Part shown: one piece after another, positions 16,045 through 23,512 of the stretch
Position numbering within the stretch: the first letter of the stretch is position 1
Layout: each line of letters opens with the position of its first letter
Source: an uncultured Eubacteriales bacterium
GTDB taxonomy: Bacteria > Bacillota > Clostridia > Oscillospirales > Oscillospiraceae
Direction: 5' to 3'
Length of the DNA: 42,697 nt
Assembly (NCBI GenBank): GCA_900546295.1
Contig: URCK01000008.1
Coordinates: 1-42,697 of the forward strand
The notes under the pieces: generated by a model
Database searches by the model: none
What the model was told of the DNA's origin: nothing
What the model saw: the letters and a program-made list of their open reading frames with translations, nothing else
Translations under genes and position numbers: made by a program

Positions 16045-16584
16045 TCAGTAGAATAAAAAGCCGCCGTCATAGCGCCGCGCGTCGCGCTCGAGGCTCTGCG
16101 AAAAGGCTTCCGTCTCCCGCATCTCCCGCTCCTGCGAGAGTGTGAAGGCGTCCCGCTCTTTCGCCGCTGCAATGCCCGCCGCGGCGGTCATGTTCTTCCC
16201 CAGCTCCTGCCGGAGCCATACCGCCGCACTCCCGCCGCCGTGCGTCGCGCTTTCCTCCCACAGAGGGGCGGCCGCGTGCGCCGTCATGCCCACCGGCGCT
16301 GCGCGCCCCTCCGCTTTCTCCCGCGCAGATGAGGGCGCGCCGGGTGCGCCGCGCAGTTTTTGCATTGCCCGCGCCGCCGCGCTCCCCGTTTCCCCGTCCG
16401 CCGCACTCTCCGCGCGTTCACTCTGCACCGGTGCCGCTTCTTCCCCGTCGTCCGCCGCGTCGCCGTTCTTTTCCGCAGCGCCGATGCTCTTCGCCGCCGG
16501 ACGGGACAGGCGCTCTCTGAGCGCCTTCTCCCTCTCGCGCCACAGCTCCGTGCCGCGCAAGAGCACCCACTCAATGTAGTTCAA
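16045..16584 (-). CDS. 179-aa protein in the tape-measure position
   Basis: This gene starts with an ATGA overlap on the end of the frameshifted tail chaperone and lies before the LysM gene, exactly where PBSX-type phages have a tape-measure gene of a thousand or more codons (xkdO). It is only 179 aa. The N-terminus is helical and charged (WREREKALRERL). The middle is a low-complexity Ala/Glu/Gly-rich region (about residues 30-110). The C-terminus is helical again (about 125-172) and ends DARRYDGGFLFY. No transmembrane or long coiled-coil tape-measure features are seen. It could be a miniature ruler, a remnant, or an unrelated small tail protein. Confidence 0.75.
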   Translation of the reverse strand: MNYIEWVLLRGTELWREREKALRERLSRPAAKSIGAAEKNGDAADDGEEAAPVQSERAESAADGETGSAAARAMQKLRGAPGAPSSAREKAEGRAAPVGMTAHAAAPLWEESATHGGGSAAVWLRQELGKNMTAAAGIAAAKERDAFTLSQEREMRETEAFSQSLERDARRYDGGFLFY

Positions 16585-17236
16585 GCCTTTCTCCCCTCCT
16601 TCATGCGCAGGTAGCGCGCCATGTCAAAGGCCGCGTTGTCCCCGCCCGCCGTGTCGGCGAGCAGCTCTCCGCAAACGCTGCACCGCGCCTCCTCCGCGCG
16701 CTGCCTGCACGCAGGACACATCCGCTCCAGCGCTTCCTCCCGGTCGAGCAGCTCGTGCATCAGGCAGTAGAGGTAGTCCCCGTCCGTCATCTCCTGCGCT
16801 CTTTTTTCGCTCGGCAGCGCCCCGGCATATCGGAGCACGCGCCATTTCAGCCGCTCGTAGGGCGCGTGCTCCAGGCTTTTTTTAGTGCTTCCACCCGCTC
16901 GCGCTCGTCCTCGCACGAGGGGTTGCCCGCCCCGTCGAGCAGCGCGTAGCGCGATACGAGCGCGTTGATCTCTCCGACGCTCAGCGCGTTTTCCACATCC
17001 TCCGCGCTCGCAAAGACCTCCGCGCCGTTCTCGTTTTCCCGCAGGCTTCGCCGCAGCAGCGCCGCGTTCGCCCGCAGTGCCTGCTCCTCCTCGTCCCGGC
17101 AGTCCTCCTGCGCGATCTCGCGCCGCAGCGCGAGCGTCTCGCGGGCCGAGAGCAGGCGCAGCACGCACGCTCTTTCGCCGATGCGCACGCGCTCTTCCCT
17201 CTCGCGCCCGAGAAAGCTCAAAAGCGCCCCGTCCAT
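16581..17236 (-). CDS. Tail assembly chaperone, extended form made by -1 frameshift
   Basis: Ribosomes slipping back one base at A AAA AAA (16883..16877) would leave the 129-codon frame after residue 120 and continue to a stop at 16581, giving 218 aa (junction EALKK-SLEHAPYERLKWRVLR). The added 98 residues contain a Cys4 zinc-ribbon-like motif (CPACRQRAEEARCSVC) and a helical segment (TDGDYLYCLMHELLDREEALERM). Gene G/GT-type frameshifting just before the tape measure is a widely conserved feature of long-tailed phages and is known for XkdN-type genes. The second frame has no convincing start of its own near its beginning. Confidence 0.75.
16847..17236 (-). CDS. xkdN: Tail assembly chaperone, short form (XkdN-like)
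   Basis: This 129-aa product is read in the zero frame and ends 9 codons after the slippery run. It starts by a one-base TGATG overlap with the tail-tube stop. It is rich in Arg/Glu helices (LSARETLALRREIAQEDCRDEEEQALRANAALL), like XkdN/gp13-type chaperones that coat the tape measure before tube polymerisation. A member of the XkdN family is expected exactly here, between tube and tape measure. Confidence 0.82.
   Translation of the reverse strand: MDGALLSFLGREREERVRIGERACVLRLLSARETLALRREIAQEDCRDEEEQALRANAALLRRSLRENENGAEVFASAEDVENALSVGEINALVSRYALLDGAGNPSCEDERERVEALKKAWSTRPTSG
16877..16883 (-). other. Slippery heptamer A AAA AAA for programmed -1 frameshifting
   Basis: In the zero frame the codons are CTA AAA AAA GCC, which allows both tRNA-Lys to slip one base back. 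The run lies 9 codons before the zero-frame stop, and the -1 frame is open from there to 16581. The GC-rich stretch downstream could form a stimulatory hairpin. Confidence 0.75.
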
Positions 17237-17628
17237 CAGTTCATGATCTCCATGCGCTTGCGCGCGATGATCGTCACCTTCTCCGCGGCGGGGTCGCCGA
17301 GCTTGCCCGCCTCTTCAATGCTGCTCCAGCGGCACTGCGAGTAGATGATGCGCTTATCGGGCTTGCAGATCACGAGTGAAAAGTCGTTCAGCTCGTAAAA
17401 GTTGATGCCGTCACCGATGGCCTCGTCCGTCGCGTACAGGCGGCTGAGCTCCAGCGTGTACTTGTTCGCGCCCGCGATCGTCGCCACCGGCTCGTTTTCG
17501 CCAAAGGCCTCGATCTCGCGGCTCGTGCGGGTTGCCTTGGTCGTGTAGCTCTGCACCACCGCGACCTTTTTGCCGTCCACCTCCAGATAGATGTCGCTGC
17601 TCAGGGGTAAGACCGTATTCGCCATCAT
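17236..17628 (-). CDS. xkdM: Tail tube protein (XkdM-like)
   Basis: This 130-aa protein is the size and place of PBSX XkdM, the inner tube of contractile tails. It is beta-rich, with YLEVDGKKVAVVQSYTTKATRTSREIEAFGENEPVA at the N-terminal end and a C-terminal segment ending EKVTIIARKRMEIMN. It follows the sheath gene by 9 bases with an AAGGAGGG ribosome binding site. The sheath-tube pair shows a contractile (myovirus-type) tail. Confidence 0.92.
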   Translation of the reverse strand: MMANTVLPLSSDIYLEVDGKKVAVVQSYTTKATRTSREIEAFGENEPVATIAGANKYTLELSRLYATDEAIGDGINFYELNDFSLVICKPDKRIIYSQCRWSSIEEAGKLGDPAAEKVTIIARKRMEIMN

Positions 17629-17637
17629 TTTCCCTCC

Positions 17638-18711
17638 TTATACCGTGATGTGTGCCGTCAGATAGATGCGGTTCAGCCCGTGCGCCACCGTGAAGCTGAA
17701 CTCCACCTGGCACACCGTTGGGTCGCTCGCAAGCGCGCTCACCAGCACCTCGCCGTAGCTGTCCACGATCTCGCGGTTTTTCATTTCCTCCAGCTCGAGC
17801 ACCACCTGCGAGCGGATCGCGCCGCGGCTCTGGGCTGTATTTTTGCTGCGGGCAAAGCGTGCGCGCAGCGCGCTGCGGATCGTCGGGATGACCTCGTCGG
17901 CGATCAGGATCGTCGTCAGCTCACGCCACGTCGTGTCCGCCGCGCCGCCGCTCGTTGTCTTCGTCGTGATGCCGCGCACCGGCGAGCACACACCGCCCAC
18001 GTACTCGATGGGCGTCACGCCGCCGCGCACGAGCTGGTCGATCTCGTTGTCGCCGAGGCGCTTGCTCACGCCGGCGATGCCGGAAAGCACCGCGCCGTTG
18101 ATGGGAACGGACGCATCGCTGCTCTGCGCGATCGCGCCCGCCACCGCCGCAGCCGCGAACACCGCGCTCGCCTCTGCGCCGTCATCCAGCATGATATCCG
18201 GCCCCACCAGCACCACGCGCTCGCTGTTGAGCTTCTTTGCGTGCTCCGTCATCTGCGCCACGCTCTCCTTTGCGCCGCCCACGACCGCAATGCGTTCGCG
18301 GCGCGCCTTCGATGCGTTCTCCACGTCCGTTTTAAGGCTCTGGTGCACCTCGGCCGACGCGCTGTCGCACACCACGATGCCCACATCTTCCTCCTCGTCG
18401 AGCGCCGCAAACGCGCTCGCGTAGTCCGCCGCGCCGGTCGCGTCCTTGCCGACGGCCACTGCCTTCACCGCGCCCGCGCCGTTCAAAAAGAGCATCTTCA
18501 GCAGCGTGCTCATACCCTGCGCGCCGTCTTCGTCCTCGCCAAATGTGCTCTTGCCCTCCTCATAGGAGGTGATGAGGTACACCTTGTTCGCTTCTCCCTT
18601 CGCCGCGGTCGCCGCCGCGCCGATGGTCTTTGCTGCCGCGCGTGCGCTCACCACGCTCGATGCGTCGTAGGACGAATACACGCCCGGCCGCTCATGGATC
18701 GTACTATTCAC
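17638..18711 (-). CDS. xkdK: Contractile tail sheath protein (XkdK-like)
   Basis: This 357-aa protein starts with GTG at 18711. It opens with the sheath signature STIHERPGVYSSYDASSV. A central part contains DVGIVVCDSAS and ERIAVVGGAKES, and the conserved C-terminal sheath domain contains TWRELTTILIADEVIPTIRSALRARF and a final beta-strand augmenting segment ending NRIYLTAHITV. Length and domains look complete, so the sheath should be able to assemble and contract. It overlaps the upstream gene by 8 bases. Confidence 0.96.
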   Translation of the reverse strand: MNSTIHERPGVYSSYDASSVVSARAAAKTIGAAATAAKGEANKVYLITSYEEGKSTFGEDEDGAQGMSTLLKMLFLNGAGAVKAVAVGKDATGAADYASAFAALDEEEDVGIVVCDSASAEVHQSLKTDVENASKARRERIAVVGGAKESVAQMTEHAKKLNSERVVLVGPDIMLDDGAEASAVFAAAAVAGAIAQSSDASVPINGAVLSGIAGVSKRLGDNEIDQLVRGGVTPIEYVGGVCSPVRGITTKTTSGGAADTTWRELTTILIADEVIPTIRSALRARFARSKNTAQSRGAIRSQVVLELEEMKNREIVDSYGEVLVSALASDPTVCQVEFSFTVAHGLNRIYLTAHITV

Positions 18712-19213
18712 GTTCTTTCACCGTGCCTTTCAAAACAAAATCGGTAAATACCGTCTCGTCCTCCGCCATCTCGCAGAGGAAATACGCCTCGTATGCCGCG
18801 CTCGCGCGCAGGTGGAACATTCCCGTCACCTTGTCCCATTCCGTCTGTCCAAGGTGCAGCTCGCGCAGCCTCAGCCCCTCCGGCAGCGCCGTCATCAGTG
18901 CCTGCATTACGCGCTCCGCCGCCTCCTCGCAGCTGTCCGCGCCAAGAGCGCGCGGTGCGAAAACGTCCATTGAAAGCTTGAGCGCCATTCGCCTGCCGTA
19001 CACCTCGCGCACTCCCTGTGTCCCCTCGTCCGTCCGCCGTCCGAGGTATTCAAGTCCCCCGCCAGGCTCGATGACCGTTTCCCGCACGCCGACCGCCGTC
19101 ACGGCGCTCTCGCTCATTTTGAATTTCTCCGCGCTGTAGCTCTCCTCCGCCGCGCCGCCCGCAGCGGCGATGGCCGCCGCCACCGCGCGCTTTACCTGCT
19201 TCACCGCCGTCAT
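18704..19213 (-). CDS. Tail terminator/completion protein (XkdJ/XkdI-like position)
   Basis: I choose the ATG at 19213 (169 aa, MTAVKQVKRAVAAAI), which gives a four-base ATGA overlap with the gene before it. It lies directly before the sheath, where PBSX and related phages place the tail-completion protein that caps the tube and joins the head. Recognisable patterns are limited: an Ala-rich N-terminal helix and a C-terminal segment FHLRASAAYEAYFLCEM. Function is inferred from position. Confidence 0.72.
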   Translation of the reverse strand: MTAVKQVKRAVAAAIAAAGGAAEESYSAEKFKMSESAVTAVGVRETVIEPGGGLEYLGRRTDEGTQGVREVYGRRMALKLSMDVFAPRALGADSCEEAAERVMQALMTALPEGLRLRELHLGQTEWDKVTGMFHLRASAAYEAYFLCEMAEDETVFTDFVLKGTVKERE

Positions 19214-19533
19214 GCGCTCGCCTCCTCCGGATGCAGGATCGCCCAGTAATAGACGATCTCCTCGCCCGCGTAGAACGGCGCAGCTCTGCGCACGACGTAC
19301 TGTGTCCCCCCGCAAACCACGCGGTCGCCCATCTCGATCTCGACCTCCGCCGGCCCGAGATAGCGCCAGCACTGCTCGCTCACCGCGCCCAGCACCGTCA
19401 CGGAAAACGGCTCTTCGCCGCTCTCGCGCCGCAGCGGCTGGACAAATGCCTTCGTTTGCACCGCGTTTTCCCCGCGGCGCACCTCCGCGCTCATCCCATA
19501 GCGTTCAAACGCTTCGCTCAGCATCTTTTTCAT
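19210..19533 (-). CDS. Head-tail stopper protein (XkdH-like)
   Basis: The ATG at 19533 (107 aa, MKKMLSEAFERYGM) overlaps the upstream stop by ATGA. The protein is small and beta-rich (VCGGTQYVVRRAAPFYAGEEIVYYWAIL), as expected of head-tail stopper proteins such as XkdH, which plug the portal after packaging. The assignment is by size, position and the barrel-like strand pattern. Confidence 0.75.
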   Translation of the reverse strand: MKKMLSEAFERYGMSAEVRRGENAVQTKAFVQPLRRESGEEPFSVTVLGAVSEQCWRYLGPAEVEIEMGDRVVCGGTQYVVRRAAPFYAGEEIVYYWAILHPEEASA

Positions 19534-19910
19534 CCCTGCACCCCGAAAAAGCAGAACGAGCCGTCCTTTGTATAGGGCCGCATCAGCATCCGCGCCTGCG
19601 CGCACAGTGCCTCAAGCCGCCTGCCGCTCTCTCCGGATGCACGCTTCGTCACCGTCAGGTCGCCCGCGCGCAGGGAGGATAGCTCCTCCCCGCCCGCTCC
19701 CGCGCTTTCCAGCGCCGCCGCCGCCAAAAACGCCGCCGCGCAGATGAACGCGCTCTCGCACATCTCCTTGGAAACGCCGTCTCTCAGCTGCTTTTCAAGC
19801 GCCTCCTCCTGCGCCGCGCACAGCAGCGCAAGCGTTTCCCGCTCGCTCTCGTCCGCCTTTGTCATCGCGCAGGCGATCGCAAGGATCCGCCCGCTCATGC
19901 TCTCCGCCAT
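19530..19910 (-). CDS. Head-tail adaptor protein (gp6/YqbG-like)
   Basis: This 126-aa all-helical protein is the first gene after the major capsid gene, where the adaptor that attaches to the portal ring is normally found. It has an Ala/Glu-rich first half (SERETLALLCAAQEEALEKQL) and FICAAAFLAAAALESAG. No catalytic motif is seen. The five cysteines and strong Ala content are not diagnostic. Confidence 0.72.
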   Translation of the reverse strand: MAESMSGRILAIACAMTKADESERETLALLCAAQEEALEKQLRDGVSKEMCESAFICAAAFLAAAALESAGAGGEELSSLRAGDLTVTKRASGESGRRLEALCAQARMLMRPYTKDGSFCFFGVQG

Positions 19911-19931
19911 TTCGCCGCCTCCTCACTTTTT

Positions 19932-20963
19932 TTACTGCAAGGACAGCACCTTCGAGGCCTCCTGATACGGCTTTGCAAAGCCGGAAATGCTCGTGATGGC
20001 CGCGCGCTCAAGCTGGCGGTCGATGAGCTTGTCATACTCCACCAGCACCTCGCTGCCGCAGATGCGCTCGAGCGCATAGTTCTTATCAAGGCCGATGATC
20101 TTGCCCTCGGGCATTGCGCTCGTGCGCAGGAGCTTCGCGCCCAGCGGGGTCGTAAGCGTACCCGTGCCCTGGAAGTTGAGACCCGTCAGCGGGTTCTGGA
20201 ATTCCTGCAGCTTGAGCATTTTCAGCATCATGTCGTTGCCCATCAGCAGCGTGTTCATCGTGTAGGGGTCGAACTGCGACCAGAAGCCCAGCAGCGCATC
20301 GTAGCTCAGCGTCCCCTTTGCGCCGCCAACGCCCGCATCACCGACGGTGTAGCGGTCGGCCGCGTTGCCGTTGCCGTCGCCGTTCATCAGCACCTCGATG
20401 GCGTCCTTCAGGTGCATACGCGCGATGTACGCGCCGATCTGGCGCAGCGTCACAGAGAAGAGGTCGAGTCTCTGGAAGCGGATCGCCTCGTAGGACGCCA
20501 CCAGCATTCTGCCGCGCTTGTGAAGCTTCACGAGATTTTCCTGCGTGCGGATGCTGGTCGTCGGGATGCTCGCGCCCTCCTCCACGCGCTTGAGCTCCTT
20601 GTCGTCGTCCGTCGGCACGGACGCGATGGAGCGGTAGTCCATCCCGTCAAAGTTCGTCACCGTCGCGGTGATGTCGGGCAGGATGTCGCTCTCCATGCCC
20701 TGGCGCACCACGCGGGAGACGAACTCCGGAAACAGTACGGACGATTCGCTCGTGTGGAAGAACTTTTCCACCATGTCGCTGCCCGCGCCCTTAACGTGGA
20801 TGTCAAAGCGCTTGAGCTGTCGCTGGAAGGCGTCCAGCCCCTCGAGCGCCGTGCCCTGATAACTCTCGCTCGGGTCAAGGCCCTCGAGCACCTTCAGAAA
20901 GCTCTTGCCGCTTTGGCCGTACATACCCTTTTCAAGTTTCACGTTTTCATACTGATATGCCAT
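19932..20963 (-). CDS. xkdG: Major capsid protein (HK97-fold, XkdG-like)
   Basis: This 343-aa protein matches the HK97-fold capsid family of PBSX-like phages. The E-loop region lies near residues 90-150 (QGMESDILPDITATVTNFDGMDYRSI), with the spine-helix region after it. Later come TPLGAKLLRTSAMPEGKIIGLD and the C-terminal VEYDKLIDRQLERAAITSISGFA, typical of capsid P-domains. There is no long N-terminal scaffold domain, so the separate protease/scaffold gene would do that job. A strong AAGGAGG site suggests high expression. The frame is intact, so shells could form. Confidence 0.92.
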   Translation of the reverse strand: MAYQYENVKLEKGMYGQSGKSFLKVLEGLDPSESYQGTALEGLDAFQRQLKRFDIHVKGAGSDMVEKFFHTSESSVLFPEFVSRVVRQGMESDILPDITATVTNFDGMDYRSIASVPTDDDKELKRVEEGASIPTTSIRTQENLVKLHKRGRMLVASYEAIRFQRLDLFSVTLRQIGAYIARMHLKDAIEVLMNGDGNGNAADRYTVGDAGVGGAKGTLSYDALLGFWSQFDPYTMNTLLMGNDMMLKMLKLQEFQNPLTGLNFQGTGTLTTPLGAKLLRTSAMPEGKIIGLDKNYALERICGSEVLVEYDKLIDRQLERAAITSISGFAKPYQEASKVLSLQ

Positions 20964-20978
20964 TGTTCCTTTTCCTCC

Positions 20979-21332
20979 TTAAAGCTTGATGTCCACGGTC
21001 TTCTCCATGCTGTCCACATTCAGGATGAGATACTCTCTGCCCTTCGCCGCGTTCACGCTCACGCCGCCCGTACCGTCGGCAGTAAGCTTGCTGTAGCCGG
21101 CCGCCGGAGCCGTGTCGCCGCTGTAGCGCAGTCTGACAATGCCGCCGAGCTGCACGCTGCAAGCCTTGCCGTCGCGCGCGACTGAGCGCACCACGCCGCA
21201 AAAGGCGTCCTCCGCGCCGCATCTTGCCGCCGCGCCGTCTGCGCCGACCTTGACCACCGTGTCCTCGCTCACGCCCGCGCCGCACTTGAGCGTCGCGCAC
21301 CATTCGCCGATGCCCTGATAAGAAATGCCCAT
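20979..21332 (-). CDS. Capsid decoration-like protein
   Basis: This 117-aa beta-rich protein lies between the protease and capsid genes. Its pattern (VVKVGADGAAARCGAEDAFCGVVRS ... GIVRLRYSGDTAPAAGYSKLTADG ... EYLILNVDSMEKTVDIKL) fits small decoration proteins (DUF2190-like) found in this slot in many phages, which stabilise the mature shell. PBSX itself has no gene in exactly this place. Assignment by context and fold pattern only. Confidence 0.7.
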   Translation of the reverse strand: MGISYQGIGEWCATLKCGAGVSEDTVVKVGADGAAARCGAEDAFCGVVRSVARDGKACSVQLGGIVRLRYSGDTAPAAGYSKLTADGTGGVSVNAAKGREYLILNVDSMEKTVDIKL

Positions 21333-21385
21333 AAAAGTTCCTCCTCCGTTTTTATTCCAAAAGCGCCGCCGCTTTTTGGCCCTTT

Positions 21386-22324
21386 TTATACGCGGAAGTC
21401 GCTCTCGTCCTCCGCTGCCTTCGTCTTTTTGCCGTAGGTGAGCTGCGTGCGCAGCCCCAGCTTCTTCGCCGCGCGCGCATGATAGATGCGCTCCATGGCC
21501 TTCAGCTCGCCCTCGTCGAGCTTTTCCAGCATCTTTTCAACCGTCTCGCCGTCCGCCTCCTGCTCCGCCACCAGCATCCAGCGCTTCGCCTCTTCGCGCA
21601 GTGCGCTCATATAGCGCGCACCGAGCGCCGCCTGCTTTTCAAGCGTCTCAAGCTCTTCAAGATTCGCGCGCGACCCGCGGCGCTTGACGAGCATCTTGAG
21701 CGTCCCCGCCTCTCCGCCGCCGCAGCGCTTCAAAACGCCTGCGCGCGGCTGCGCCGGAACTGCAACAAAGCTCCACTCATAGGCGTCCTGCGCCTCCGTC
21801 AGCTCCGCGCAGCAGAGCTTCCCGCCGTATCTCTCACCCTTTCGGTGGGCGCATTTGCCCATCTCCTCGCCGCACACAGAGCACCTGCAATGCGCCACGC
21901 TGCACCCAACGCTCACCTCTTTTTTGATGCCGCCCTCGATCTCGGCGATCAGCGCGTCGTTCGCGCCGCCGCGCAGCATGTAGGCATATCCCTTGAGATA
22001 GCATCGCCCCTCGCCTGCGGAACAAACGCCCTCTTCCTCCACCACCTCCGTGCGGTAGATGCGCGCCGCCTGTCCCTTTGCGCTCCACTCGTGGTCAAAA
22101 ATGCCGCTCTTGCCCACAAACAGTTCCGCCAGTTCCTCAAGCGTTGCGCGCGGGAAGCGCTCGCCGTCCCGGTCCACCTCGTTGTCGCACAGGCGCACGG
22201 CAAAGGTGTATACCTCGTCCGCGCCGAGCGCGCGCTTGGTAAAGGTGTTGATGGCACTGAGCTCCTCGTTCGTCACCGCGCTGTTTTTCACTCCCCGGCT
22301 CTCTTTTTTCACTTCCATCATCAT
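21386..22324 (-). CDS. xkdF: Prohead protease with Cys-rich insertion and scaffold-like tail (XkdF-like)
   Basis: This 312-aa protein has an N-terminal prohead-protease-like domain. AVRLCDNEVDRDGERFPRATLEELAELFVG leads to His78 (GIFDHEW) and Ser138 (KKEVSVGCS), the likely catalytic pair. Between residues 141 and 172 there are seven cysteines and two histidines (including HCRCSVCGEEMGKCAH), a probable metal-binding insertion. Residues about 200-312 are charged helix, plausibly the scaffold. It follows the portal gene with a four-base overlap and a GGAGGAG site. The three ATG codons in a row leave the exact start open. Confidence 0.82.
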   Translation of the reverse strand: MMMEVKKESRGVKNSAVTNEELSAINTFTKRALGADEVYTFAVRLCDNEVDRDGERFPRATLEELAELFVGKSGIFDHEWSAKGQAARIYRTEVVEEEGVCSAGEGRCYLKGYAYMLRGGANDALIAEIEGGIKKEVSVGCSVAHCRCSVCGEEMGKCAHRKGERYGGKLCCAELTEAQDAYEWSFVAVPAQPRAGVLKRCGGGEAGTLKMLVKRRGSRANLEELETLEKQAALGARYMSALREEAKRWMLVAEQEADGETVEKMLEKLDEGELKAMERIYHARAAKKLGLRTQLTYGKKTKAAEDESDFRV

Positions 22325-23487
22325 TTCTCCTCCGCTTCGTCATTTTCCACTCTCAGCTTGCGCGCCTGCTGCAAGTAGAGCGCCGCTCTTGCTTCCTCCA
22401 CCTCGTCCTGCAAATTGATATCCTCCCAGTCCACCGTAAAGCGGCAGCCGTAGCCGTGCAGGCGCAGCCACAGCGCGCATATGCGCTCCACCGCCGGCGT
22501 GAGCGTGCGCCGCAGCGCCGTGATCTCGCTCGTGAGCATATCCGCCTGCTGCGCGCTCATCCGCTCGGTCGAGGACCAGTTCAGTCCCAGCATGAACGGC
22601 GGCAGCCCCGTTTTTGCCACCAGCTGCTCAAGGATCTGCCGCACCGGCGTCGTGCTGTCGAGGATCTGGTTGTCCGCGCCGATGGCCTTGATCGACACAT
22701 CCCCCACCGACACAAAGTCGCGCACGCTGCCGTTTCTGCTCTCCTGCATCGCCCTCGACCATTCCTCCGCGATCTGCTCGGCGCGCTCCTGCGCCGCCCC
22801 TCGGTCCAGCTCCTCGCCCTGCGGCTTGTAGACAACCGCAAAGCGCACGTTGCCGCAGCGCTCCCAATTTTTCCCCATCGCGTCGTAGATCTTGATGAGC
22901 AGCCCCGTCAGATACGGCATCGAGCGCAGCATCGACACGCCGTAGGGGTGGTCCGCCTCGGGGTTATAGGGCGTGAAGAGCAGCAGATCCTGGTAGGCAA
23001 GCCTCACACTGCGCCCGCACTCGTCCCGCCCGGCAAGATAAAAGTCCAGCGGGTTCTCCCCCTCGTGCACCTCCACCTGCGAAACGTCCGCGCACAGCAC
23101 CGCCGCGATCTCGCGCCCCGCCGCATCCGGCACGATCTCGCCCACCGCTCGCCCGCAGGTGATGAGCGAATCAAGGTAGCAGTCGAGAAACGCGTGGATG
23201 CCGTGCTGGCCGCGTCCCACCGGCACCCCGCGCAAAAACTGCCCCAGTTCCCGCTCTGCGTTCCGATTCTCGCAGTAGACCTTCACGCCGTTCGACAGCC
23301 GGATGATCTTGCCGATGGCCGCATCCACCACCGGCACCGCCTCGCGCACCATGCGGTAGAGCGCCGTCTCCCCGTCCAGCAGCGGCACATAGCGCTCCAG
23401 CTCGCCGAATGTACGCTGTCCGGCGCTTCTCAGCTGCACCGCCGCCTCTCCGCCCGTGCTTCTCTCCTTTTGAAAGCGTCTTTTCAT
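22321..23487 (-). CDS. xkdE: Portal protein (XkdE-like)
   Basis: I use the ATG at 23487 (388 aa, MKRRFQKERS), which has an AAGGAGAG site. A longer frame to 23646 would overlap the terminase by over 130 bases. The protein has portal-family features: VPVVDAAIGKIIRLSNGVKV in the first quarter, YGVSMLRSMPYLTGLLIKIYDAMGKNWER in the stem region and KTGLPPFMLGLNWSSTERMSAQQADML in the crown part. It forms the dodecameric ring for DNA entry and exit and docks the terminase. The frame is uninterrupted. Confidence 0.93.
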   Translation of the reverse strand: MKRRFQKERSTGGEAAVQLRSAGQRTFGELERYVPLLDGETALYRMVREAVPVVDAAIGKIIRLSNGVKVYCENRNAERELGQFLRGVPVGRGQHGIHAFLDCYLDSLITCGRAVGEIVPDAAGREIAAVLCADVSQVEVHEGENPLDFYLAGRDECGRSVRLAYQDLLLFTPYNPEADHPYGVSMLRSMPYLTGLLIKIYDAMGKNWERCGNVRFAVVYKPQGEELDRGAAQERAEQIAEEWSRAMQESRNGSVRDFVSVGDVSIKAIGADNQILDSTTPVRQILEQLVAKTGLPPFMLGLNWSSTERMSAQQADMLTSEITALRRTLTPAVERICALWLRLHGYGCRFTVDWEDINLQDEVEEARAALYLQQARKLRVENDEAEEK

Positions 23488-23512
23488 CTTCGCCCTCTCC
23501 TTTTCGTTTTCT

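Noticed and set aside
16581..17168. A separate 195-aa gene for the downstream frame of the tail chaperone
   Set aside because: Its first ~90 residues are antisense-like, Arg/Ala/Gly-rich out-of-frame translation of the chaperone. Only the part after the A run is protein-like, which fits a frameshift product.
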